From positions 310,001 to 374,000 of the forward strand of contig QNRL01000002.1 of assembly GCA_003315335.1 (NCBI GenBank): 64,000 bases of DNA, written 5' to 3'. The position numbers and the translations under genes were made by a program. The notes beneath the pieces are model-generated. The model ran no database searches. It worked only from the letters and a program-made list of their open reading frames with translations, and was not told the origin of the DNA. Of the stretch, positions 9,223 to 17,525 are shown piece after piece. Origin of the DNA: Pseudocitrobacter faecalis. GTDB taxonomy: Bacteria; Pseudomonadota; Gammaproteobacteria; Enterobacterales; Enterobacteriaceae. The first letter of the stretch is position 1, and each line of letters opens with the position of its first letter.

Positions 9223-9328
9223 GTCAGACGTTACACAAAAAATCAGTGCCCATTTTTAAGATTTATACGATAAGACGTAACCAACTGATAAATAAAAAAT
9301 ATTAACTAACATCGCGTTGATTTATTCA

Positions 9329-9344
9329 GTGTAAACGATTCCAC
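9329..9344 (+). promoter_or_regulatory. Gal operator OE (GalR/GalS)
   Basis: GTGTAAACGATTCCAC matches the external gal operator of E. coli in sequence and position. Confidence 0.9.
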
Positions 9345-9366
9345 TATTTTATCCCATGTCACACTT
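9345..9366 (+). promoter_or_regulatory. CRP site of the gal promoter
   Basis: On the minus strand the site reads TGTGACATGGGATAAA, with one strong TGTGA half-site. It directly abuts OE, as in E. coli galP1/P2. Confidence 0.8.
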
Positions 9367-9379
9367 TTCCCTTCTCTGG

Positions 9380-9385
9380 TATGCT
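9380..9385 (+). promoter_or_regulatory. gal P2-type -10 element
   Basis: TATGCT matches the E. coli galP2 -10. The overlapping P1 -10, which I recall as TATGGT in E. coli, reads TATCTT here, so the CRP-dependent start may be altered. Confidence 0.6.
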
Positions 9386-9422
9386 ATCTTCATTACATAC
9401 CATATGCCTAATGGAGCGAAAA

Positions 9423-10439
9423 ATGAGAGTACTGGTTACGGGTGGTAGCGGTTACATTGGAAGTCATACCTGCGTGCAACTCCTGCAACAGGGCCATGAT
9501 GTCATCATTCTTGACAACCTGTGTAACAGCAAACGCAGCGTCCTACCGGTGATCGAACGTCTGGGCGGCAAAAAAGCCACGTTCGTGGAAGGCGATATTC
9601 GCGATGAAGCATTGATGACCACGATCTTAACCGATCATGCCATCGAGGCGGTGATCCACTTCGCGGGTCTGAAGGCTGTTGGCGAGTCGGTACAAAAACC
9701 GTTGGAGTATTATGACAATAACGTCAACGGAACACTACGACTGGTTTCTGCCATGCGTGCCGCGAATGTCAAAAACTTCATTTTCAGCTCCTCTGCGACT
9801 GTTTACGGTGACCAGCCTAAAATCCCTTACGTTGAAAGCTTCCCTACCGGCACGCCGCAAAGCCCGTATGGCAAAAGCAAACTGATGGTTGAACAAATCC
9901 TGACCGACCTGCAAAAAGCGCAGCCGGACTGGAGCATTTCGTTGCTGCGCTACTTTAACCCGGTGGGCGCACATGCGTCTGGCGATATGGGTGAAGATCC
10001 GCAGGGCATCCCGAATAATCTGATGCCGTATATCGCGCAGGTTGCCGTTGGTCGCCGCGAATCGCTGGCCATTTTCGGTAACGACTACCCCACGCCTGAC
10101 GGCACGGGTGTACGCGACTACATCCACGTGATGGACCTCGCCGATGGCCACGTCGCCGCGATGGAAAAACTGGCGAACAAAGCCGGTGTGCATATCTATA
10201 ACCTCGGTGCCGGCGTAGGCAGCAGCGTGCTTGACGTGGTGAACGCCTTTAGCAAAGCCTGCGGCAAACCGATTAACTACCATTTCGCTCCGCGTCGCGA
10301 TGGCGACCTTCCGGCCTACTGGGCCGATGCCTCCAAAGCTGACAAGGATCTGAACTGGCGCGTAACCCGTAATCTCGATGAAATGGCGCAGGACACCTGG
10401 CACTGGCAGTCCCGTCATCCTCAGGGATATCCAGACTAA
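9423..10439 (+). CDS. galE: UDP-glucose 4-epimerase GalE
   Basis: 338 aa, E. coli length. The start at MRVLVTGG has GGAGCG upstream; an in-frame codon 42 bases earlier would lie in the promoter. It is a short-chain dehydrogenase-type epimerase with NAD fold GGSGYIG at 7-13 and catalytic S124, Y149 and K153 (SPYGKSK). It interconverts UDP-galactose and UDP-glucose in the Leloir pathway and supplies UDP-galactose for surface polysaccharides. It is the first gene of galETKM, and the internal operator OI lies in its first codons. Confidence 0.98.
   Translation: MRVLVTGGSGYIGSHTCVQLLQQGHDVIILDNLCNSKRSVLPVIERLGGKKATFVEGDIRDEALMTTILTDHAIEAVIHFAGLKAVGESVQKPLEYYDNNVNGTLRLVSAMRAANVKNFIFSSSATVYGDQPKIPYVESFPTGTPQSPYGKSKLMVEQILTDLQKAQPDWSISLLRYFNPVGAHASGDMGEDPQGIPNNLMPYIAQVAVGRRESLAIFGNDYPTPDGTGVRDYIHVMDLADGHVAAMEKLANKAGVHIYNLGAGVGSSVLDVVNAFSKACGKPINYHFAPRRDGDLPAYWADASKADKDLNWRVTRNLDEMAQDTWHWQSRHPQGYPD
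9442..9457 (+). promoter_or_regulatory. Gal internal operator OI (GalR/GalS)
   Basis: GTGGTAGCGGTTACAT is, as far as I recall, identical to the E. coli internal operator. It lies 113 bases downstream of OE, within codons 7-12 of galE, as needed for GalR repression looping. Confidence 0.9.
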
Positions 10440-10448
10440 GGATTTGTG

Positions 10449-11495
10449 ATGACGCAATTTAACCCCGTCGATCATCCCCACCGCCGTTATAACCCTTTAA
10501 CGGGGCAGTGGATTTTAGTTTCACCGCATCGCGCAAAACGCCCCTGGCAAGGGGCGCAAGAGACACCGTCAAAACAGACGCTGCCCGCGCACGATCCGGA
10601 CTGTTTTTTATGCCCGGGCAACACCCGGGTGACGGGTGACAAAAACCCCGACTACACCAGCACTTACGTCTTTACTAATGATTTCGCCGCGCTGATGACC
10701 GACACGCCGGATGCGCCGGAAAGCGACGATCCGCTGATGCGCTGCATGAGCGCGCGCGGCACCAGCCGCGTAATCTGCTTCTCGCCAGATCACAGCAAAA
10801 CGCTGCCGGAATTAACGCTACCCGCATTGCAAGAGGTGGTGAAAACCTGGCAGGAACAAACCGCCGAGCTGGGGCAGATGTACCCATGGGTACAAGTCTT
10901 TGAAAACAAAGGCGCGGCGATGGGCTGCTCAAACCCACATCCGCACGGTCAGGTCTGGGCCAATAGTTTCCTGCCAAACGAAATCGAACGCGAAGATCGC
11001 CTGCAACGTACCTATTTTGCCGAGCAGGGTTCTCCGATGTTGGTCGATTACGTTCAGCGTGAACTGGCAGACGGCAGCCGTACCGTGGTGGAAACCGAAC
11101 ACTGGCTGGCTGTAGTGCCTTACTGGGCGGCATGGCCGTTTGAAACGCTGCTGCTGCCGAAAACACATATTCTGCGCATCACCGACTTAACGGCTGCCCA
11201 GCGTGACGATCTGGCGCTGGCGCTGAAAAAACTCACCAGTCGTTACGACAACCTGTTCCAGTGCTCCTTCCCCTACTCCATGGGCTGGCACGGTGCGCCG
11301 TTTAATGGCGAAGAAAATCCGCACTGGCAGCTGCACGCGCACTTCTACCCACCGCTGCTGCGCTCCGCCACCGTGCGTAAATTTATGGTTGGCTATGAAA
11401 TGCTGGCAGAAACTCAGCGCGACCTGACGGCAGAACAAGCCGCCGAGCGCCTGCGCGCGGTCAGTGATATCCATTTTCGCGAGTCCGGAGAATAA
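10449..11495 (+). CDS. galT: Galactose-1-phosphate uridylyltransferase GalT
   Basis: 348 aa. ATG 10449 was chosen over the preceding in-frame GTG to match E. coli. It transfers UMP between UDP-glucose and galactose-1-phosphate through a uridylylated histidine, seen as H166 in NPHPHGQVW (H164-P-H166). Metal-binding positions C52, C55 and H115 are present. It starts nine bases after galE and is followed closely by galK. Confidence 0.98.
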   Translation: MTQFNPVDHPHRRYNPLTGQWILVSPHRAKRPWQGAQETPSKQTLPAHDPDCFLCPGNTRVTGDKNPDYTSTYVFTNDFAALMTDTPDAPESDDPLMRCMSARGTSRVICFSPDHSKTLPELTLPALQEVVKTWQEQTAELGQMYPWVQVFENKGAAMGCSNPHPHGQVWANSFLPNEIEREDRLQRTYFAEQGSPMLVDYVQRELADGSRTVVETEHWLAVVPYWAAWPFETLLLPKTHILRITDLTAAQRDDLALALKKLTSRYDNLFQCSFPYSMGWHGAPFNGEENPHWQLHAHFYPPLLRSATVRKFMVGYEMLAETQRDLTAEQAAERLRAVSDIHFRESGE

Positions 11496-11497
11496 CA

Positions 11498-12646
11498 ATG
11501 AGTCTGAAAGAAAGAACACAATCCCTGTTTGCTGAAAAATTTGGCTACCCTGCTACTCACGTCATCCAGGCTCCAGGCCGCGTTAACCTGATTGGCGAAC
11601 ACACTGACTATAACGACGGTTTTGTGCTGCCTTGCGCTATTGATTACCAGACGGTAATCAGCTGCGCACCACGTCAGGATCGCACCGTTCGCGTTATTGC
11701 TGCCGATTACGATGACCAGACCGACGAGTTTTCTCTTGATGCGCCTATCGTCACGCATGACAGCCAACAGTGGTCTAACTATGTGCGCGGCGTGGTGAAA
11801 CATCTGCAAAAACGCAACGCGGGCTTCGGTGGTGCGGATTTAGTGATTAGCGGCAACGTGCCGCAGGGTGCGGGCCTCAGCTCTTCCGCCTCGCTGGAAG
11901 TGGCGGTCGGCACCGTGTTCCAGCAGCTGTATCATCTGCCGCTGGATGGCGCGCAGATTGCGCTAAATGGTCAGGAAGCCGAGAACCAGTTCGTGGGTTG
12001 TAACTGCGGCATCATGGACCAGCTGATTTCTGCCCTGGGTAAAAAAGATCATGCGTTGCTGATCGATTGCCGCACATTAGGCACCAAAGCGGTGTCTATG
12101 CCTAAGGGCGTAGCAGTGGTTATCATCAACAGTAACTTCAAACGCACGCTGGTCGGTAGCGAGTACAACACGCGCCGCGAACAGTGTGAAACGGGTGCAC
12201 GTTTCTTCCAGCAGCCCGCCCTGCGTGACGTGACGCTGGATCAGTTCAACGCGGTCGCCAGCCAGCTTGATCCGATCGTTGCAAAACGCGTGCGTCACGT
12301 GCTGACGGAAAATGCCCGCACAGTCGAAGCCGCCGAGGCGCTGGAAAAAGGCGACCTGAAGCGTATGGGTCAACTGATGGCAGAATCTCACGCCTCTATG
12401 CGTGACGACTTTGAAATCACCGTACCGCAAATTGATACTCTGGTTGAGATTGTAAAAAACACAATTGGCGATCAGGGCGGCGTACGTATGACTGGCGGCG
12501 GTTTCGGCGGCTGCATCGTGGCGCTGGTGCAAGAAGAGATGGTGGATGCCGTACAGCAAGCTGTGGCCGATCAGTATGAAGCCAAAACCGGTATCAAAGA
12601 GACGTTCTACGTCTGCAAACCTTCACAAGGAGCTGGACAGTGCTAA
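11498..12646 (+). CDS. galK: Galactokinase GalK
   Basis: 382 aa, E. coli length. It is a GHMP kinase: galactose-binding signature [15 protein letters not shown] at 27-41, the ATP-binding loop [11 protein letters not shown] at 122-132, and the third GHMP motif GGGFGGC near the C-terminus. It phosphorylates alpha-D-galactose at C1. It is the third gene of the operon, and its last codons overlap galM by seven bases. Confidence 0.98.
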   Translation: MSLKERTQSLFAEKFGYPATHVIQAPGRVNLIGEHTDYNDGFVLPCAIDYQTVISCAPRQDRTVRVIAADYDDQTDEFSLDAPIVTHDSQQWSNYVRGVVKHLQKRNAGFGGADLVISGNVPQGAGLSSSASLEVAVGTVFQQLYHLPLDGAQIALNGQEAENQFVGCNCGIMDQLISALGKKDHALLIDCRTLGTKAVSMPKGVAVVIINSNFKRTLVGSEYNTRREQCETGARFFQQPALRDVTLDQFNAVASQLDPIVAKRVRHVLTENARTVEAAEALEKGDLKRMGQLMAESHASMRDDFEITVPQIDTLVEIVKNTIGDQGGVRMTGGGFGGCIVALVQEEMVDAVQQAVADQYEAKTGIKETFYVCKPSQGAGQC

Positions 12647-13680
12647 GCGAAACACCAACCCTGGCCCCCGACGGCCTTCCCTACCGCCTCGTCACTCTGC
12701 GCAATGCGCAGGGTGTTGTGGTGACACTCATGGACTGGGGCGCGACGCTGCTCTCGGCCCGTATTCCGCTGGCGGATGGTTCAATCCGCGAGGCGCTGCT
12801 TGGCTGCGCCTCTCCGGAACAGTATAGCCAGCAGGCCGCCTACTTCGGCGCATCCATTGGCCGTTACGCCAACCGTATCGCTAAAAGCCGCTTTACGCTG
12901 GAGGGCAAAACCTATGCGTTGACCCCAAGCCAGGGCGAAAACCAGCTGCACGGCGGCACCGAAGGGTTTGATAAACGTCGCTGGGCGATCAGTAACCAGA
13001 ATGATACCGAGGTGCTGTTCACGCTGACGTCCGACGATGGCGACCAGGGTTTCCCCGGCACGCTTAACGCCTCAGCGCTTTATCGCCTGACAGAAGATAA
13101 CCGTATCGCTATCGAGTATCGTGCAACGGTCGATAAAGCCTGCCCGGTGAACATGACCAACCACGTCTACTTCAACCTGAATGGCGAACAGAGCGATGTT
13201 CGCAGCCACAAGCTACAGCTACTGGCGGATGCTTACCTGCCGGTGGATGAAATGGGTATTCCCCACGACGGCCTGAAGGACGTGACGGGCACCAGCTTCG
13301 ATTTCCGCCAGCCGAAGGCAATTTCCGCCGATTTTCTGGCCGATGGGGATCAGCAGAAAGTAAAAGGTTACGATCACGCCTTCCTGTTACAGGCGAAGGG
13401 GGATGCTTCTCAGGTTGTTGCCCGCCTGTGGTCGCAGGATGAGAAATTGCAGATGAAGGTCTATGCCTCAGCGCCTGCGCTGCAATTTTACTCCGGCAAC
13501 TTCCTCGACGGCACCCCATCACGCGGCAGTGAACCTTATACCGCCTGGCAAGGTCTGGCGCTGGAAAGCGAGTTCCTGCCCGATAGCCCGAATCACCCGG
13601 AATGGCCGCAACCCGATTGCGTGCTGCGCCCTGGTGAAGAGTATGTGAGTTTGACAGAATATCAATTTATTGCCGGATAA
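12640..13680 (+). CDS. galM: Galactose mutarotase (aldose 1-epimerase) GalM
   Basis: 346 aa with a GTG start overlapping the end of galK, preceded by AAGGAGCT. It interconverts the beta and alpha anomers of galactose so that GalK can act. Visible catalytic elements are H104 (NQLHGG), H175 (MTNHVYFNL) and the C-terminal glutamate in LALESEFLP. It is the last gene of galETKM and is followed by a strong terminator. Confidence 0.97.
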   Translation: MLSETPTLAPDGLPYRLVTLRNAQGVVVTLMDWGATLLSARIPLADGSIREALLGCASPEQYSQQAAYFGASIGRYANRIAKSRFTLEGKTYALTPSQGENQLHGGTEGFDKRRWAISNQNDTEVLFTLTSDDGDQGFPGTLNASALYRLTEDNRIAIEYRATVDKACPVNMTNHVYFNLNGEQSDVRSHKLQLLADAYLPVDEMGIPHDGLKDVTGTSFDFRQPKAISADFLADGDQQKVKGYDHAFLLQAKGDASQVVARLWSQDEKLQMKVYASAPALQFYSGNFLDGTPSRGSEPYTAWQGLALESEFLPDSPNHPEWPQPDCVLRPGEEYVSLTEYQFIAG

Positions 13681-13685
13681 CGTCC

Positions 13686-13724
13686 TGGCCGAGTGTTGTT
13701 CTGACAGTCGGCCATGATTTTTTT
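13686..13724 (+). terminator. Intrinsic terminator of galETKM
   Basis: A TGGCCGA/TCGGCCA stem is followed by TGA and seven T residues, just after the galM stop. Confidence 0.85.
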
Positions 13725-13853
13725 GCGCATTTTGCTGAATTTAACAGCAGATACAGACAAATTCACAACCCTGCATTCACAACCACCTTACACTCAGCCG
13801 CTATTTTCGCTATGGTTATGCATAAGCGTTGCCGTCGAGCCGATCGCGGCAAT

Positions 13854-13874
13854 ATAATGAGAATTGTTATCATT
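13854..13874 (+). promoter_or_regulatory. Fur box upstream of gpmA
   Basis: ATAATGAGAATTGTTATCATT closely matches the Fur consensus and ends 25 bases before the gpmA ATG. E. coli gpmA is a known Fur-repressed gene. Confidence 0.8.
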
Positions 13875-13899
13875 CAAATAAAGCTTGAGGAGTGAGAGT

Positions 13900-14652
13900 A
13901 TGGCTGTAACTAAGCTGGTACTGGTTCGTCACGGTGAAAGTCAGTGGAACAACGAAAACCGTTTTACCGGTTGGTATGACGTTGACCTGTCAGAGAAAGG
14001 CGTTGGCGAAGCGAAAGCGGCCGGTAAACTGCTGAAAGCTGAAGGCTACACCTTCGATTTTGCTTATACCTCTGTGCTGAAACGTGCCATTCATACGCTG
14101 TGGAACGTACTGGACGAGCTGGATCAAGCGTGGCTGCCGGTAGAGAAGTCCTGGAAACTGAACGAACGTCATTACGGCGCGCTTCAGGGTCTGAACAAAG
14201 CGGAAACCGCAGCAAAATATGGTGACGATCAGGTGAAACAGTGGCGTCGTGGCTTTGCCATCACCCCGCCAGAGCTGACCAAAGATGACGAGCGTTATCC
14301 GGGCCACGACCCGCGTTATGCCAAACTGACCGATAAAGAGCTGCCGGTTACCGAAAGCCTGGCGCTGACCATCGATCGCGTCGTGCCATACTGGAACGAA
14401 ACCATTCTGCCACGCATTAAAAGCGGTGAGCGCGTGATCATCGCCGCTCACGGTAACTCCCTGCGTGCGCTGGTGAAATACCTGGATAACATGGGTGAAG
14501 AAGAGATCATCGACCTGAACATCCCAACCGGCGTACCGCTGGTATATGAGTTCGACGAAAACTTCAAGCCGATCAAACACTACTATCTGGGCAATGCTGA
14601 TGAAATCGCGGCGAAAGCGGCGGCCGTTGCAAACCAGGGTAAAGCGAAGTAA
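13900..14652 (+). CDS. gpmA: 2,3-bisphosphoglycerate-dependent phosphoglycerate mutase GpmA
   Basis: 250 aa, E. coli length; the start at [14 protein letters not shown] has a GAGGAG site. It is a histidine phosphatase-fold mutase: phosphohistidine H11 in VRHGES, and the second catalytic histidine in [10 protein letters not shown] near residue 184. It interconverts 3- and 2-phosphoglycerate in glycolysis. It stands alone, with a Fur box in its promoter. Confidence 0.98.
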   Translation: MAVTKLVLVRHGESQWNNENRFTGWYDVDLSEKGVGEAKAAGKLLKAEGYTFDFAYTSVLKRAIHTLWNVLDELDQAWLPVEKSWKLNERHYGALQGLNKAETAAKYGDDQVKQWRRGFAITPPELTKDDERYPGHDPRYAKLTDKELPVTESLALTIDRVVPYWNETILPRIKSGERVIIAAHGNSLRALVKYLDNMGEEEIIDLNIPTGVPLVYEFDENFKPIKHYYLGNADEIAAKAAAVANQGKAK

Positions 14653-14661
14653 TTCGCCACA

Positions 14662-14684
14662 ATCGGGCAGCTACGGCTGCCTGA
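14662..14684. terminator. Shared terminator between gpmA and the convergent ABC transporter operon
   Basis: A 10-bp stem (ATCGGGCAGC with GCTGCCTGAT, one wobble) with a 3-base loop lies exactly between the two stop codons. A T-rich tract follows on the plus strand. Confidence 0.75.
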
Positions 14685-15452
14685 TTACTTTTCTATCACC
14701 CCATCCAGAATCACCTGCGCTTTTCCCTGCGAACAATGCTCAATTCGCCCGCGTACGCCGTATACTTCGGCCAGACTTGCTGCGGTAATGACCTTTTCCG
14801 GTGCACCGCTGGCAATCAATTTCCCCTGTTTAAGCATCAGCACTTGCGCCGCATGGTGTAAGGCAATGTTAATATCATGAACGACAACCAGTGTGACCAT
14901 CTTACGCGTCTGCGTCTGGCGTTGAATCACATCCATCACGTGAAGCTGATAGTTGAGATCGAGGGCACTGAGCGGCTCATCGAGCAATAAAAGCGAGGGG
15001 CGACGGATCAGCGACTGGGCAAGTCCGACCAACTGCTTTTGCCCTCCGGAGAGTTGATCGAGATAGTGCATCGCCAGATGCGAAATTCCTAACGCTTCCA
15101 GTAGGCCGATAGCCTGCGTTCGCTCTGGTTCACCCCCCGATGCACGTTGGGCGACAATCACTGACTCCAGCACCTGTAAATGCACGCCCTGAGGTAAAGA
15201 TTGCGGCATAAACACCACGTTATCCGCCCGGCGGGCAAAGGGTAGTGTCAGCAAATTCACGCCATCTAATCGTGCCTCACCGCTGGCGCGGTTAAGTCCG
15301 GCCAATGCACGCAGAAGCGTCGATTTTCCACAACCGTTCGGGCCCAGTAAAATCGTCACCTCCCCACGCCTTAGGGTTTCAACATTCAGATTCTCAATAA
15401 TTTGTCGTTTTGCGTAGCCTGCATTCAGCCCGTTTATCGTTAGCCCACTCAT
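14685..15452 (-). CDS. Metal-chelate ABC transporter ATP-binding protein (FecE/BtuD type)
   Basis: 255 aa cytoplasmic ATPase. Walker A is GPNGCGKST at 37-45, the signature LSGGQKQL at 134-141 and Walker B LLLLDEP at 154-160. It groups by motif with type II importer ATPases (FecE, FhuC, BtuD, and MolC of Haemophilus). It is the last gene of a four-gene operon and overlaps the permease gene by four bases. The substrate cannot be read from this subunit. Automatic annotation would say iron-siderophore, but the operon's promoter carries a ModE-type palindrome, so a molybdenum or tungsten substrate is possible. Confidence 0.88.
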   Translation of the reverse strand: MSGLTINGLNAGYAKRQIIENLNVETLRRGEVTILLGPNGCGKSTLLRALAGLNRASGEARLDGVNLLTLPFARRADNVVFMPQSLPQGVHLQVLESVIVAQRASGGEPERTQAIGLLEALGISHLAMHYLDQLSGGQKQLVGLAQSLIRRPSLLLLDEPLSALDLNYQLHVMDVIQRQTQTRKMVTLVVVHDINIALHHAAQVLMLKQGKLIASGAPEKVITAASLAEVYGVRGRIEHCSQGKAQVILDGVIEK

Positions 15453-16510
15453 GACATATTTCCTCTGTGGCGCATCACGATACTTAAAAAGAAAGGCACA
15501 CCTACCAGCGAAGTCACGATACCGACGGGCAGGATCACACCTGGAATAATATTCTTCGACGCTATTGATGCCAGCGACAGCACCAGCCCCCCCACCAGCA
15601 CACTGCCCGGTAAATAAAAACGGTGATCTTCTCCCAGTAACAGACGCGCAATATGCGGCGCAACCAACCCGATAAAGCCAATCGGCCCGACAAACGCCAC
15701 CGCGAGTGCCGCCAGCAGGCTGATGCGCAGCAACGAGCCCAGCCGCAACCGGCGAACGTCTATCCCAAAACTCATCGCTCTCTCTTCACCCAGTCGTAAA
15801 GCCGTGAGTTGCCAGGCGCGACACATCGACCACGGCAAGATAATCGCCATCGCCGCACCCAGTACCGCCAGTTTTTCCCAGGAGGCGCGGGCCAGGCTGC
15901 CCATTGTCCAGAACACCAGCCCCTGTAACGTATCTTCATCGGCAACAAACTGCATGATGGAAACCAGCGCATTGAAGGTGAAAACCAGTGCGATACCAAA
16001 CAGAACCACCCCGGAGCTCGGCACGCGTGTCCAGCGGGTCAGGCCGTCAAGTAACAGCGCCGAAAGCAATGCAAAGAGAAATGCATTGGCAGGGATAAAC
16101 CAACTCTCCGCCACCCCGGGAATGCCGATGCCCAGCACAATCGCCAGCGCGGCACCAAAGGCAGCCGCGGACGATACGCCCAGCGTGAACGGACTTGCCA
16201 GCGGATTGTTGAGGATAGTTTGCATCTCTGCGCCCGCCAGCCCCAACCCCATTCCCACTAACAGGGCCATCAGCGCATACGGCAAACGAATATCCCAGAC
16301 GATAACGCGTATACCGGTTGGTGCGTCAGCAGGGTGAATCAGCGTTTGCAACAGGGAATGAACAGAGAGCCCGGACGGGCCGAGCGTAAAATCGAGCAGC
16401 AGCGAGATAATTATGGCGATAAAAATAGCCACCAGAATCGCCAGACGCTGGCGGAGCACCTGCCGATAGCGGGCCTCCACCGGCAGGATATTTCCCATCA
16501 CAGACATCAT
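15449..16510 (-). CDS. Metal-chelate ABC transporter permease (FecCD/BtuC type)
   Basis: 353 aa with about ten hydrophobic segments, the FecCD/BtuC fold of type II importers. A cytoplasmic loop near residue 240 (LGEERAMSFGIDVRRLRLGSL) matches the ATPase-coupling region, followed by the family segments VGPIGFIGLVAPHIARLL and GVPFFL. Three possible starts (residues 1, 2 and 5) are close together; the longest is given. It lies between the binding protein and ATPase genes. A single permease gene implies a homodimer, as in BtuC and MolB. Confidence 0.88.
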   Translation of the reverse strand: MMSVMGNILPVEARYRQVLRQRLAILVAIFIAIIISLLLDFTLGPSGLSVHSLLQTLIHPADAPTGIRVIVWDIRLPYALMALLVGMGLGLAGAEMQTILNNPLASPFTLGVSSAAAFGAALAIVLGIGIPGVAESWFIPANAFLFALLSALLLDGLTRWTRVPSSGVVLFGIALVFTFNALVSIMQFVADEDTLQGLVFWTMGSLARASWEKLAVLGAAMAIILPWSMCRAWQLTALRLGEERAMSFGIDVRRLRLGSLLRISLLAALAVAFVGPIGFIGLVAPHIARLLLGEDHRFYLPGSVLVGGLVLSLASIASKNIIPGVILPVGIVTSLVGVPFFLSIVMRHRGNMS

Positions 16511-16525
16511 TTTCCTTACCGCACA

Positions 16526-17515
16526 TCAGCGTGACGGATTGAGCACATCATCCACCTGCGCATCACTCAGCGTCAGGCCAAAGAATTGCTGATAAAAATC
16601 ATGCGTTTCTTGATGCATATCCACATCACTAAAGCGTTCCGGATAGAGTGTTTTCGCCAGCCACAGGAATTGCAACGCCTCTTCGCTGGTTTCCCGACAC
16701 CACCAGAACATCCCTTTTGGGTTCACGTAAACGCGGTGATGGATCACGGCGTCTATGCCCGCCCACTGAGGCGACGTGAGGATAGACTCGGCATCGCGTT
16801 TATTCATGGCCACAATCACCGCTGGATTGGCGGTGACGATGTTTTCCATTGCCACTTCACCAGAGCGATTCTGCTTCGTGCCACCGAACCAGTTTTCAGC
16901 AATATTTTTGCCGCCAGCCAGATCTATCCAGTCCTGATTCAGCGATGGCCTGCCCGTGGTGGTTAGCGGATTTCCCATACTGTGGTAGAGCGATACGCGT
17001 TTAGCCGCAGGAAGATCCTTCAGACGCCCGGCAACCAGCGCCACATTGCGGTCAAAGTAGCGTTGATAGGCCTGCGCTTTTTGTTGTGCATCCGGCCCCA
17101 GCACGGCTGCTGTTTGCTGCACGCGATGGGTCAGTGCCTGCATGGAATTAGCCTCGAACGCCAGCACCTCCACGCCCGCCTGTTTCAGCAAATCCTGTTG
17201 CGGCACCACCATGTTATGCGGCACAAACAGCATATCTACGCCCAGCGAAATAATCTGTTCCGGGTTAATTTCGTGACCGCTGTTGACGCTCACTACCGGT
17301 ACATTTTCAATGCCGGGCAGGGTCTGGCGAAACAGGGGGATTTTTTTGGCAATCATCGAGGTGCCAACAATGTTATCGCCATAACCCAGCATGGCGATAA
17401 TGGTGTTTTGCGCAGGCCACGGCGAGGCAATACGCACCTCCTTGTGCGTATTTTCTGCGTGCAGGCTGGCCGCCAGAAACAGCGCCAGCGCGGGGAGTAA
17501 ACGAGAAAGTTTCAT
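16526..17515 (-). CDS. Periplasmic metal-chelate binding protein (type II ABC importer)
   Basis: 329 aa from ATG 17515, which begins a clean signal peptide (MKLSRLLPALALFLAASLHA); the longer in-frame start overlaps the receptor stop. The mature part has the two-lobed type III binding-protein pattern: MLGYGDNIVGTS in the N-lobe, the long backbone helix around 150-175, and VYVNPKGMFWWCRETSEEALQFLWLAKTLYP near the C-terminus. The cleft residues differ from BtuF and FhuD as I remember them, so the ligand is open. Candidates are a ferric siderophore, haem-like cofactor, or molybdate/tungstate or its chelate, as for Haemophilus MolA. Confidence 0.85.
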   Translation of the reverse strand: MKLSRLLPALALFLAASLHAENTHKEVRIASPWPAQNTIIAMLGYGDNIVGTSMIAKKIPLFRQTLPGIENVPVVSVNSGHEINPEQIISLGVDMLFVPHNMVVPQQDLLKQAGVEVLAFEANSMQALTHRVQQTAAVLGPDAQQKAQAYQRYFDRNVALVAGRLKDLPAAKRVSLYHSMGNPLTTTGRPSLNQDWIDLAGGKNIAENWFGGTKQNRSGEVAMENIVTANPAVIVAMNKRDAESILTSPQWAGIDAVIHHRVYVNPKGMFWWCRETSEEALQFLWLAKTLYPERFSDVDMHQETHDFYQQFFGLTLSDAQVDDVLNPSR

Positions 17516-17525
17516 TACCTGTCCG

